A stretch of DNA of 64,000 nt from Adiantum capillus-veneris (taxonomy: Eukaryota > Streptophyta > Polypodiopsida > Polypodiales > Pteridaceae), in contig CM043953.1 in the NCBI GenBank assembly GCA_014529385.2, positions 66,825,372 to 66,889,371 of the forward strand. Direction: 5' to 3'. Within the stretch, counting starts at the first letter, position 1, and the number at the start of each line of letters is the position of its first letter. The notes under the pieces were generated by a model. That model searched no databases and was not told the DNA's origin. It was given only the letters and a program-made list of their open reading frames with translations. The position numbers were made by a program, and so were the translations under genes. Positions 33,421 to 45,360 of this stretch are shown piece by piece.

Positions 33421-34639
33421 ATGGTTTCTTTTTCTTCACAAAAGTAAGGCTTTTTTGCATCCTTTGGATTTTTGTAGTACATGCACAATAAAAGTCTACA
33501 ATTTAGTGAAGCATAAAAATGTCATAACTATCTACTCAAAACTCTAATTTCAACATTTGAAGGATTGTTATGAGGGTTTTGAGGCGTTTTGAAGCTGCTC
33601 GTCATGAAAATTTTGTCAAATTTTGATCTAGAAGTAACTTACAGTAAATTGATACCTATTTTTAATACGTTTTTAATCAAAGTCATCAAAAACATTTAGA
33701 TTTATATTTTTGAATCCATTTGTGTTAAGCTTCTTATTAGGAATTTTTTATTTTCTTTCCATGCATTATATGAAATTTGATTTGCATAAAATAAATTACA
33801 TCAAGTGTTAATTAAATTGAAATTATTTTTTAACCAATAATATTTACACATTGATACATGATTTGAGTTTGTTATTGCATGATTCTTTGATTTTCTTTTC
33901 ATGTATCATATGTAATTCTTTTTCATTGCGTATGATTTATGATAAAGATTCAATCAATATTTTTTTTTTTTGAATTTATTGAGAGTTACATGATGCTTCT
34001 ATAGAGAGCATTATATCCATCATATCGTATTCAAAACAAAGATTTGATGTATGACATCTCACTTAAAGAAAGCGATTTGCATTCATCATAGATATTGAAG
34101 GGTTATGGCTTTGATTATTCATAAAGAGTTAAAGTTGTAGATATTAAAGAACTAGAATTTTGAAAATTTGTGCTATATTCAAGGATTGATGGTAAAGAAT
34201 CGTGTTTAGATAAAAATTTTATTCTTTCCATGTGGATATCAAAGTGTTATATTTCAATGATTTATTTGACTACATCTCAAACACTTATGATTTTGATAAT
34301 TCATTTTACAATCTTTAGTCAATGATGTTGAAGCTTATGCTTCGAAAGTTCATAATATTCTTCTTCTCTTGAATATCAACGGTTATAATTCCTATTTTAT
34401 CATAGAGTTATATTTTGATTATTTTTATTTTGTTTTATTATAGACATCAAAGAGTCACAATTCTTATGATTTTTTTATTGTCAATAACTCATGTCAAATC
34501 TGTATGATTTATTGATTCATGTTAATTATTTATATACAAATCTTGAAGGGTTATAATTTTGATGATTTATCCAAGAGATAAATTTTAACAATTTATTTTT
34601 AACTACAAACATCAAGGATCTCTGCCTTTTACTCATGAT

Positions 34640-37040
34640 AAGTTCTTATGATGGTTTGTAATTGAGATTGTGATTATAGAGTTGTTTCATGACACTATAA
34701 TGCGTACTTATGATTATTATAAGTCATTCATACTCATCATTTATTATTGAAATGATTATTTCTTCATAGAGATATTCCATGATGCCATGCTACATTTTCA
34801 TGGTGATTACAAATCGTTTGTACTAGTCGTTTCTCATTGAGATGATTAGTTTTTTATGGAGTTTTTTCATGATTCCACGATGGATTTTCATGATTAAAAG
34901 TCATTAGTATTGATCTTTCATTATTGAGATGGTTATTATTTCATAAATTTGTTCTATGATATCATAATGTATTTTCATAACTAGAAGTTGTTTGTATTGA
35001 TCATGCAATATTGAGACAATTATTATTCCATCATGGCATCATTGAGTTGCTCCATGATGTCGTGATGCGTTTTGAGACCAAAAGTTATTCATACTTATGG
35101 TTCATTTTTATTGAAATGATTATTATCTCATGGAACCATTCCATGATACCATGATGCGTTTCTATGATGATCGCAAGTCGTTCATAATAATCATTTGTTA
35201 TTGAGATGCTTATTTCTTTATAAAGCTGATCCATGATCCATCATGCATTTTCATGATGATTACAAATCATTCTTTTATGGAGTTGTTCCATGATTCCATT
35301 ATACATTTTTATGATGATTCAAAGTCGTTCGTACTGATCTTTTATGATCGAGATGATTATTCTTCCATGGAGTTGTTTCATGATGCTGTGATGCGGTTTC
35401 ATGATTCAAAGTTGTTTATACTATCCGTTCATTATTGAGATAGTTATTATTTCATGGAGTTATTACATGATGCCATGATGCATTCCCATGGGGATTACAA
35501 GCCATTCATAATAATCATTTCTCATTGAGATGATTATTATTCCATGGAGTTATTCCATGATGCTATGATGCGTTTCCATGATAATTAGAAGTTCATTTGT
35601 ATTGATCGTTAGTAGCTAAAATGACTATTCTTTTATAGAGTTTTTCCATGATACCATGATGTATGTTCATGATATTCTCTTATTGAATTTATTTTTTTAA
35701 TTCCATAGCATTGTTTCATGAGATATCTCAGTATAATTGAAGTGGTTTTTGGAGTTGATTCATTATATGACATTGCTGCTTTATGTTCATTTGTAAAGAT
35801 TGAGATGATTGTTTTATGATGTCATGATATTGTTTCATGATAGTTTAGATATTTCGTATTCTATGGATTTATTCTATGATGCCATGGAGTTTATCCGTGA
35901 TGTTTCATTATGACCAAAATCCAGTTTTATGCATGGTGTTGTTCCATGATGCCATGGTGTTAATTTATGATGATTTTTTATGATTGAAAGAGTTATTGCT
36001 CTATGGAGTTTTTTCATTATGTCATGATACTGCTGATGACTCCATAAAGTTTTTCCATGATGATGACAATTTTATATATTCCATGGTCTTGTGCCATGAT
36101 GTCATAGTATTAATCCATGATGATTTGTTATGGCTGAAAGAGTTATTTCTTTATGGATTTCTTCATCATATCATGATAGTGTTGATTCACAATGATGAAA
36201 TTGCTTGTTTTGCATGATTTCATCTCACTTCTCCATTATATATATTTGTTATGATAAAAAAAGTGATGCCATGGTTCTTCTTCATGATAATTTTCTATGA
36301 TTATTATTATTGTATGACTTGGCTTCATTATGCCATGATATTATTTCATATTGATTTGTAATGATTAAGATGATATTTTCATGATATCATGATACTCATG
36401 TTTCATGATATTTTGTTGTGTTTAAGATATTTATTTTTTCATGCATTTTCTCCATGATGCCATGGTGTTATTCCATGATGATTCATTTATTCTCAATTTT
36501 CTTAATATTCCATGGTGTTGTTTGATGATAATTTGTTATGATTGTGTTGTTATTCTTGATGATTTTTTATTTATCATAATCTCATGGATTTTGTTCTATC
36601 TAGCTATTTTATGATGCCGTGGTATTGTTCCATGATAATTTATATGATTGAAAGAGTTATTGCTCTATAGAGTTTCTTCATTACATCACAATATTGTTGA
36701 CTAACAATAATCTAAATGCTTGTTGCATGATTTCATGGCACTATTTCCTGATATAAATTTGCTATGATTTAAAGAGTGATGCTAGGGTGCTATTTCAATT
36801 CATATTGATTCACAATGATTTAGAGGCTTGTTGCATGATGTCATGGCTTTGTATCATGTTATATTATCTCGTATATTATGTTTGAGATATCTATTATTTA
36901 AATGATGTGTTTCATGATGATCTAATGTTACTCTGTGATGATTTGTTATCATTTATTTATGACTAACATGACTATTATTCCATTGTGTTGTTCCATGTGA
37001 TTATTTGTTATAATTCATATGATTATTGTTCTACGATGAT
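34640..37040. repeat. Degenerate tandem repeat, about 90-bp period, CATGATG-rich
   Basis: Phrases of the type TTCCATGATGCCATGATGC, then TTTCATGATGATTACAAG, then a TCATTTATTATTGAGATG word recur roughly every 85-100 bp. Marker positions for the last word are near 34736, 34828, 34914, 35000, 35098, 35192, 35338, 35420 and 35516. After 35700 the pattern decays but CCATGATG and CCATGGTGTT words go on to about 37040. Confidence 0.85.
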
Positions 37041-37559
37041 TTATTGTTTGTATTTTACATACATTGAAAATAGCTCATATAAATAAGAGATCCCCATGGT
37101 CAAATTTGTGTACCAATTTTGTGTATATATGCACATATTAGATGTGTGACATGTTAAGAAGATTATGTAATATATACATGGTTTTAATCTTGATTTAATA
37201 TATTTTATGTGACTGGATTTTGAGGAGTTACAAACCATGAATGTTCAAAGACATTATGTACATGTATTTCACTAACATTGATATGATTTCTATCTTGTGC
37301 TCTTTGATTTTGTGATATTGAAAAATTATTCACATATCAAAGACAAAGTGAAGTGATGGTATACATTTATCAAAGCTCAAGATGATACAAAGCATTCTTT
37401 GACGTATTTGAAAAGTTAATCATATCATTTTATCGAGACTTTGAGGCTATTGTTATATCTAACAGGAGTGATGTAGCTCCTTATAAACCATTTTTTTATA
37501 AATTGAATAATATATTAATATAACGGTGGTTATAAGTAGGTCTTTGGGTGTTTCCTTCA

Positions 37560-37591
37560 GTCCCTAAGTTTTTTTATCCATAGTTAGGGAC
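37560..37591. other. Inverted repeat near the right LTR
   Basis: GTCCCTAA at 37560-37567 and its complement TTAGGGAC at 37584-37591 could form an 8-bp stem with a 16-base loop, about 17 bp before the LTR. Confidence 0.5.
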
Positions 37592-37608
37592 CCTTGTTTG
37601 AGCGGGGC

Positions 37609-37753
37609 TATTGAGCTTAATGTGAAGCTACTCTATATGAGGCTCTCGATCCCCTCTATATATATACCATCTTGTGTGTGCATTTTATACACTTTGAGAT
37701 TGCACTCTCTATGTATCTTCTATCTTTTTTTTTCTTTCCCTACCTTCTCAACA
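37609..37753 (+). repeat. Right LTR (145 bp)
   Basis: Starts TATTGAG and ends CTCAACA, which is the intact form of the terminal heptamer. It is followed by the GCTCA target duplication at 37754-37758. Confidence 0.82.
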
Positions 37754-37909
37754 GCTCATAGGTATCTACCATTCTCTTTTGCAGATCAACCGCACTTACC
37801 CGCTCTTCAAGCTTCCCCTCCCAGATGGGTATACTAGCATCCTCTCCAAACGCGTCACCACCTCATCTCATGGAAGACAAGGCACAAGGCCACCCTAAAC
37901 CTGTATATT

Positions 37910-38138
37910 TGTTGGATTTAGGGTTGCCGAAAAACACACATAGCTTGGAGATGAAGAATAAAGCTCAAGGCACACAACAGAGAGTGTATTACTTAGTGTG
38001 CAATGGAATGATAAGTTAGTCCTAGAGTAGTAGGCGTATATACAATGCAACGGGAAAAAAACCTGCCAGTGAGGGAAAAAATGGCCTGATGATCTTAAGT
38101 GTGTTCACACATATCACTACCACATGTATATGGTAACA
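37910..38138 (-). repeat. 3' LTR of the copia element (229 bp)
   Basis: Plus-strand start TGTTGG and end TAACA, bordered on the internal side by a polypurine tract. Only its first ~107 bp have a counterpart at 42788-42894. Confidence 0.75.
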
Positions 38139-39863
38139 AATCCACCCCTTGGAGTGATGCGGTGAACGAGAACTAGCACCGAGAATATACGGAAGTGCCA
38201 TGGCCTGATAACATGATCAGTCCACAAAGGGGAGTAAACCCAAAGCTTAGCAAAAACCTTTGAACTTCTCATGAGACAAAGCCTTTGTGAAAAGATCTGC
38301 AAGGTTTTCCTATGTTGGAACAAAAGCCAAGCTAATCTCTTGTGTTAAGAGTCTCTCCTTGACATAGTCGATAATGCAGCTCAATGTTCTTTGTGAGAGC
38401 ATGAAAAATTGGGTTCCTCCCGATTGATAATGCACTCTGACTATCAGTGTAGATAGTGTTAGTAGTGTCCTATCCAACACCCGAATCAGCCATAAGGCAT
38501 CTGAGCCATACACACTCAACCGTAGATGTGAGAAGACTACCCTATATCCAGCCTCACAACTTCAAGTGGCCAAAGTAGGTTGCTTCTTGATCAACCATGA
38601 TATTCCAAGAATGAAACAAAAACCACTTGTGGACATTCGTGTGTCAAAAAAACCAGCCCAATCTGAGTCCAAAAAAGCATGTAAATCTGATGGAAATCCT
38701 TGGGATTAAACAAGACAAGATGTAAAGTGCCACTCAAGTAGCAAAAAATCCTCTTAACAGCCTGCCAATTCTTAGACCCTGAGCTATACATGAATCTGCT
38801 GACCTATGAGATTGAAAAATGAATATCCCGCCTCGTGTTGCATACATAAATGAAGCAACCAAGATTAGTTTGGTAAAGAGTGACATCGACAAGATCACCA
38901 GCATCATGAAGACTCAAATTTAAACCTCTTTCCATGGGAGTGGTGATAGGTTTGAAATACTCAAGTACAAAATTACATAGCAGTGTCTTTGTATAACATT
39001 TCTAACACAAGGCAATACCACCATCACATTGCTTAAACTGTATACCCAAGTAATAATGCAACATCCCCAAATCTTTTATCTTGAAAGTCACATTCAAATC
39101 AGCCTTAAATTCAGCAGTATATCTCTCATTTGGTCCAATGATCTACAAATTATCCATATAGAGAACCACAATGAGAAGTACATCAGCCTCATGTTTTACA
39201 TACAATGTGCTTTCTACTGCACTATTATGAAAGCCTTGTCTAACCAAATGAGTGTCAAATTTCTCATACCAAGCACGAGGAGATTGCTTCAACCCATACA
39301 AATCTTTCTTACATCTTCACACTTTATCTTCTTGTCCTTTCTTGACAAAAGTGCGAGGCTGTGTTACATAAACTTCCTCAAATATGTAACCATTCAAGAA
39401 ACCAGTAACAATTTTTGACTGATGTACATCCGAACCAAAATGAGCTGTCAATGCACATTTAAAACACACAGTAGTCATACGACAGGTGGGAGAAAAGTTT
39501 CTTCATAATCTATGCCTTTTCATTGTGCATAATCCTTTGCAGAAACTCAAGCCTTATAGCAATCAATCTCACCATCCGACTTGTGTTTCAAACTTTGTAA
39601 ACCCACATTCTGTATGAATGGTCTTTTTCCCAGGAGGAAAATCACATAAAGTCCATGTGTCATTTTCTATAACCGCATTATATTCTGATTGCATGGCAGC
39701 CATCCAATTTTTTGAATTATGTGTTCAGAGGCTCCTCAACATCCTGTAAGCTAGACATAGCCCAAGCATAACAATCTGATGCATAAGATGCATGGCAAGA
39801 ACTTAGACGAGTACGATTAAACAAATGTGCATCCAATTTACTATCATGCAAAGTTTTCACTAG
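38139..39863 (-). pseudogene. Copia reverse transcriptase and RNase H (decayed)
   Basis: On the minus strand the sequence reads through a YGLKQSPRAWYEKF block (near 39290), then LLIVVLYMDNL (39146-39170) where the catalytic YxDD reads Tyr-Met-Asp-Asn, then FKIKDLGMLHYYLGIQ. RNase H follows (38310-38791): a WQAVKRIFCYLSGT block and a final LFTKAL-like segment near 38290. In-frame stops occur every 50-100 codons, many where CAG or CAA would fit. The loss of the second Asp alone would abolish polymerase function. Confidence 0.87.
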
Positions 39864-41357
39864 TCATTTAGGTATACCTCTCACGTGCTCATTCTGAGCC
39901 CTTTCCTCAACAAGTACATCATGTACATCTGCATCATTAATAGGTTGATCTATAATATTCTCAAAAACCCCCATAGGCTCTACATTTGCCTCATTGGAAT
40001 TTACATTCAAACTTCCACCATTGAAAAGAGGCAACAAAGTGTCAAAAATGTCTTGTGAGCATACATTATTGTCTTTAGTACATGACACAAGGACTGAACA
40101 GTTCCACAAACACAACATCCCATGGGACCAAGATGCGCTTTATTTGCGGATGATACAACCTATATCCTTTTCTTTCATCATTATAACCAACAAAAATACA
40201 TTTGACAACCTTATCATTCAATTTCCTGTGCTGCATTTGTGGCACCAAAGCATATGCCAAACAACCAAAAACATGCATGTGCTCAATAGAAGGCTTTCTA
40301 TCATGCCATGATTCATATGGACTCGTACACTACAAAGATTTTGTAGGACACATATTTAGTACATAAGTAGCACACATGAAGGACTCAAGCTAGAACGAAT
40401 GTGACAAAGCTTGACTCTTGATCGTACATCATGCCACTTCCATAAGTGACCTGTTTCTCCTCGTAGCAGCACCATTTTGTTGAGGCGTATAAGGCACTGT
40501 ACATTGGTGTTTTATCCCACAACTAGCCAAAAATGCATTGAAGTCATGAGACATATACTCCCCCCTAGATCGAAACGATGGCACCCATAGTACATCTTGA
40601 GACATTTCCAGCCATAGTCAGAATTTTTTTGAAGTACATAAATACTTTGGAGTTCGCTTTAAGCGGATATACCCATGCATGCCTCGAGTAATCACATCAA
40701 TGAAACTCAGAAAGTAAAGGTAATACCCCAAGGACGGAGTTTGCATGGGCCCACAAGCATCACTATGCACAAACTGCAATCTGCATTTGGCCCTCGCTGA
40801 ACCATCCTTTAGAAACTTTGAACATTGCATTTTACCCAAAATACAAATTTCACAAACATGTTTGATAGGTGCTTCAAGAGGCAAAAAAGAAGCAAACATA
40901 ACAAACTGGCAAAATTTAGATGCCCAAAACGTGCATGCTAAAGTTTTGCATCTAAAATAGCCTTAGAATATAGAACTGCAGTTGAAAAATTCTACCGACA
41001 CTTGTCATATAAAGTGAGCTTATACAACCCATGACATAAAATGCAAGATGCAACAATTTCATCGCCAAAACTGAGATCATGTACTGCACATCTATCATGC
41101 ACAAATTTGACTACAAGACTAAGTCTAGCAACTGCAAATACACACAAAATATTATCTTGGATCCGAGGTGCATACAATGCATCAACAAGTATGAGAGAAC
41201 TTCCATTTGCAACAGTAAGCATAATCTTTCCAACTCCCTTGACCAAATAAGAGGCATTGTTGGCACAGGTGATTGAATTTCCTTGAGGGACATCCTTGAG
41301 AGAGGTAAACAAGTCACGATGGGAGGTAATGTGATTTGTAGCACCACTATCAAAGTA
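39864..41357 (-). pseudogene. Copia protease and integrase (decayed)
   Basis: Reading on the minus strand: protease with YFDSGATNHITSHRDLF (41342-41350 encode the DSG), then ANGSSLILVDALYAPRI, then the pre-integrase HDLSFGDE region (40992-41312). The integrase zinc site shows CEICILGKM near 40840, and VHSDACGPM with the first core Asp follows, then FIDVITRGMHGYI. A later MHVFGCLAYALVPQM block with FVGYNDERKGYRLY (40075-40278) is the conserved integrase C-terminal part of copia. Stops and frame changes break it many times. Confidence 0.87.
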
Positions 41358-42600
41358 CTACACTTGAGCATCTACAGCAACTGACAAACATGCATCATGG
41401 ACCAAAGGATCATAAGTGCACTCTTCACTAAAAGCCCATTCTGCATCAACATTAGCATCACAATCTCCTTTCATAGAATACTTAACAATAGATGTAGTGG
41501 AACTAGCATTAGTAGTGGAACCAACCTCTTTCTTCTTAGCCTCTTTGGCCTTCAACTTAGGACACCGGGTGATCAAATGATCATTAGCTTTACAATAATG
41601 GAAACGCATCTTCTTTTTGTCCTTATCAGTAGAATTCCTAGACGAATTGCTTCCAGCAGAAGCACTAAGAACAAGCGATTTACCACTCACAGAAGAGCCA
41701 TGATAAGTGGATGTACATTGAAATTACCACCTTTCCTTTGAGCAGCAATAAAGGCCTATTCAACTTCACGTTGTCTATTCTTGTTTTGTTTTTTGAAAGT
41801 GACTCTTGCAACAAAAATGTGCATAATGCATCAAACTTGACACCTTCAGGATTTCCTAGGGTCATAAGTTTCCAAGTACTAGCAAAAGTCTGGTAAGAAT
41901 CTAGCAAGGGATCAAGAACAGTTTGCACAATGGAACTTTCTGAAATGACTTCACCTATAGAAAAAGTTGCTTATTGATATCCTCGACACCATCACTGAAA
42001 GTTTCCATGTCATCTTCCTCATGCATTATCTTTGACTCCAGCTCTTTACGTAGCAATGCAATTTTTGCCTCATTGTGACATACATAAAGACCAACTAGAA
42101 TATCCCAAGCCTATTTTGTTGATTTTGATGAACAAATATGAGGAGTAACAGTGCGCTTCACAAAAGGCGGAATCAAGGCATGAGACTATGCATCTTTTAC
42201 ATCCCAACAAGCTTGATCAGCCGTAGGCAAAACAGCTCTGGCAGCAACAAACTTGCCACCAAAACCTACAACATCCTCAACATCGCCTACATCCTCTGAA
42301 CCAGGAGGTACATCAATTCCCTACACAATGTTCCAAACATCCTTTCACACAAGGACATGTTTCATCATGTAAGCCCACATAGGGTAATTGTCCCATCCAA
42401 CTTATCCTCAGCTGGAAACATCTTGAACACATCTGTGTTGTTGGTAGCCTGGTGAATGTTGCACCTGATGTGAAAATTGCTCAAAATGAGGAGGAACAGA
42501 GTGGGAACAACATGTGTTATATAGCACAAACCGTAGAAGACTATACGGGACCTGTTATGTAGAAAATGGCACTGAATATTTTTTTGCACAAAATGACAAA
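41358..42600 (-). pseudogene. Copia gag (decayed)
   Basis: 41680-41928 encodes a UBN2-like gag part (ALCTFLLQESLSKNKTRI region) and 41358-41690 the nucleocapsid: a CCHC knuckle that reads F-H-Y-C...H...C, so the first Cys is lost. The N-terminal part up to the primer site shows no long open frame. It would coat the element RNA. Confidence 0.75.
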
Positions 42601-42773
42601 ATAGCCTGCATAGTATTGCTTGTAGTCAAAATGGAGGCCAAATGAGCCTCCGTTTCCACTACAAGCTCTATAATCTTGGAGTAGATTGAGCTCTATAAGC
42701 TTGCCCAAAAATCGGAGAAAGTGAGCAGGAATGTGCTAGAGCTGCTGGTGACTTAGCCTAGAGGATGCAACTT

Positions 42774-42786
42774 GATCTGATATCCA
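42774..42786 (-). other. Copia primer-binding site
   Basis: On the minus strand it reads TGGATATCAGATC, one base from the 5' LTR. It resembles TGGTATCAGAGC with small changes. This fixes the orientation of the element independently of its coding region. Confidence 0.65.
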
Positions 42787-42787
42787 T

Positions 42788-42894
42788 TGTTGGAATTAGG
42801 GTTGCAAAGAAACACACACACCTTGGAGGAGATGATAAAGCTCAAGGAACACAACAGAGAGCGTATTATTGAGTGTGCAATGGAAAGATAAGTT
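42788..42894 (-). repeat. Remaining part of copia 5' LTR
   Basis: Matches 37910-38017 up to GATAAGTTAG, after which the sequence changes abruptly to a Ty3 gag fragment. About 120 bp of LTR are missing. Confidence 0.75.
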
Positions 42895-42895
42895 A

Positions 42896-43070
42896 GCACT
42901 TTGTCTTGGACTCATGGATGTAGACAGGCTAGAAACATCTCTAGCGTGAAGAATTCGACATTTGCCACTTGGGTAACAACAATCAATTCCCTCCAGCATG
43001 TTTGAAACTTATCCACAAAAGCATCAAAATTTTCACCTACATCCTATCACAACCCTTTGATACTTGTATC
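42896..43070 (-). pseudogene. Ty3-type gag fragment
   Basis: On the minus strand the sequence reads VGENFDAFVDKFQTCWREL followed by a VTQVANVEFFTLEMFLACLHP block. This parallels the LNLYLGHFEECWAKLA...KLDKFMVYLHPKV region of the gag at 25100-25250, so it is a relic of a related Ty3 element in the opposite orientation. It is cut on the left by the copia LTR junction and on the right by the solo LTR. Two stops precede the GENFD block. Confidence 0.72.
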
Positions 43071-43073
43071 TGC

Positions 43074-45187
43074 TGGTGCAGCCAAAGTGTGTTGACCATA
43101 GAACATGGCATGGACAGGTATGTGTAGGCTAGCAGAATCATGGCAAAGGATAAGAGCAGTTGTAAAGATCATTGGCTGACAACTAGCAATGGAGATGTAT
43201 GACTGATTTGGTTTATAAGTCAAGAAAGGCTCCAAGAGGGGCTAATTTGGGGAGCTGATGCAGGAGGTTCAAGGTGCAGTATTTAAGTCTAGAAATGTGG
43301 AGCTCAAGTTGTTGAAGAATCAAGTCTAGACAGCTCATCAAACAGAGCTTCGGAGCCCAAGATATTGGAGTTTGAAGGTGCGTTGTGTTGCAGATTCTTG
43401 CCGGACAGAGCAACTGAGAATAGGTGGTCCAAGCGTATGTCAGTGTATAAACGTATAGTGATTGATTTATGGAGCCTACCCATCTTTTTAGATTGCATAT
43501 TGGAGCTACGGATAGCGAGTTATGGCCAGTTGAAGTTTTGTCGAGGGCTAGGTTATGGTGCTCACCTGACTGCATGGGGAGTCGTGCCATCTGGTGTTTT
43601 TTGGGTTTTAACAAAGTTTGAGAACGTTCTTTGCAATGTATGAAGCTAACAAAAGTTGACTGCTCATCAAACGGAGCCCAAAGCAGAAAGGTTTAGTAGT
43701 CTGAAAGATCGGGTGCATTTGTTCGTGATTGATTGCAAATGAAATCTGGCATTTTTGCGGCCTTGGTTTGGGGTCTTAGAGAATCTCAAAGTGCGGTAAG
43801 GACCGGGCATTGTCGAGTCGACATAATGAAGTTGCAGCCAGACTTTGTGGCTTGGTGATTTGACATGCGAGCATTACAGGGGAGCATGAGGAAGAAGACC
43901 TAAAAAATAGGTATGATATATATTTTTGTAGAGCTTTTTGAGGGCTTGGAGGCCATGTTCATCAGAGGGCACCACGTGACGGGTGGTATAACCGCATATG
44001 CAGTGGTTTGAGGCGGGTGTTCGGAGCATATGAGCCGCAATGTGAAGTCCTTTAGGCATGTGATGAGGTGAGGGGAGCTCCCCCTTGGCGTGTGGATATG
44101 GAGGCCCGCTAGGCTCTATGTTTGGTGGCACGCGGCCCTGCGTGGGCGGCGGTGTGATGGTTTTGGCTAATGGCTCTAAGCGAGGTATGGTGTTGCGAGT
44201 TGAAATGGCAAAGGGTGGCACTCACGCAAAGTGATAATGTGGCAGTCCTTAAGGGACTAGTCCCGTAGGCCAATGCCGTCGTCCAATGTTTTTTGAAGGT
44301 AACCCCCCCACCCCACCCAACTAGCGATATCGCTAGTGCTCGGGTAGGGAGAGGTCTCGCGGCTTCAGCAATGCGTGAGAGAGACATTCCGTGGAGCAAG
44401 ACAAGGAAGGTGTGAGGAGGAGGGACCAAGGCCGGTCAAAAGAGAGAGAAAGAAGGTGTTCAAAGGCCCAATGAGGCAGGTGCAAAGAACAAGCCGGGCG
44501 GCTGAGTTGGGCGGACAAAGAGATATGAGCCATGCAATAGTTGCCAAAAATGAAGTATGCCAAGTGCTAGCAATGCAAAGAGAATTCTAAATGAAGCTGA
44601 AAGAGGACTGCACGAGCTAGAGGAGCTCTCATTTTTTCTTTTTTTGGTTTTGGTTCCCCCTGTAAAAGCATGTAAACGTGATATTGAGGGGCCTTTTTGC
44701 CATTGGGGTTCTTGCCATTATGCTTTTTCCATTGGGGTTTTTTTTCCTGTGTAGGCTTTTTGGCCATTTTCTTTTTGTCGAGGTTTGTGCCGGCAAGGTA
44801 TTGAATGTACAAGGTGAGTATATGCAAGAAGGCCATTCATTGCTGTCTCTTGGCGTCGTTCCCCCTTTCCCCTTCTCTTCTCTGCTTGTGTTCGTGTGTT
44901 TTCGGGTGTATGTCGGCCTATGTGCCCCCCGAGGTTTGTCATATAAAGGGAGATAGAGAGAGGCTGTATGTGTGTGGAAGTATGTGAATTGAGCAGAGGG
45001 GAGTGATCGGGTCTGTTTGGTGCATTGCAAGGCGTGTGTGCGTATGGTCGTGTGTAGGCGGTGGTTTGCTTGCGAGTAGTGTCGGGTTTTGAAGGTAAAC
45101 TCTAGTGGATTGGGATGATGTGTATATCATGGGCTATAGTGAGGCATTGTGTTGTGTGCTGGGTGTGTTCCCCTTTCCCCCTCTCCA
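43074..45187 (+). mobile_element. Solo LTR of the 2.1-kb Tat-like family
   Basis: TGGTGCAGCC to CCCCCTCTCCA, 2,114 bp, alignable along its length to 30302-33015 and in two pieces to 15145-16046 and 24029-24744. There is no internal domain on either side in the same orientation, so it is a product of LTR-LTR recombination or a broken element. It contains the palindrome CTAGCGATATCGCTAG (44319-44334). No clear target duplication is seen (left TCTGC, right CCGCT). Confidence 0.82.
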
Positions 45188-45315
45188 CCGCTTCCACCAT
45201 CAAAAAAACCTTTTGAAACCTCCATAGAAACTGATATCAAACACTAGCCCACTTCTACTTCCCCTTGCAACACTGCAAGAAAGCACATTCACTTTGAACT
45301 ACTCATTCCACTTGC

Positions 45316-45360
<45 letters not shown>

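Larger units (their letters stand above)
33263..37753 (+). mobile_element. Non-coding LTR element with 145-bp LTRs (large TRIM/LARD-like), 4.5 kb
   Basis: LTRs at 33263-33408 and 37609-37753 share a start near TGTTGAG and an end CTCAACA, forming a terminal inverted heptamer (some copies carry one or two changes). A primer site TGGTATTGAAGC follows the left LTR at once, and GAGCGGGG precedes the right one. Flanking GCTCA repeats mark the insertion. The 4.2-kb interior has no open frame of note and consists largely of degenerate CATGATG-rich tandem repeats. It must have used enzymes from another copia-type element. TRIMs are usually far shorter, LARDs have much longer LTRs, so it fits neither class well. 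Confidence 0.82.
37910..42894 (-). mobile_element. Ty1/copia-type retrotransposon, decayed, 5' LTR truncated
   Basis: Minus-strand element. Its 3' LTR is 37910-38138 and the remaining part of its 5' LTR is 42788-42894; both begin TGTTGGAxTTAGGG on the plus strand. The order gag, protease, integrase, reverse transcriptase, RNase H (integrase before reverse transcriptase) is diagnostic of copia. The coding region is full of stops. A Met-tRNA-type primer site lies at 42774-42786 and a purine tract (AAGGGGTGG on the minus strand) at 38141-38151. Confidence 0.9.

Noticed and set aside
33161-37860. An open frame created by removing the short-LTR element
   Set aside because: It is short, matches no family I recognise and ends soon after; not enough for a gene call.
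43069-45192. TCTGC / CCGCT as a target duplication for the solo LTR
   Set aside because: The five-base flanks do not match.
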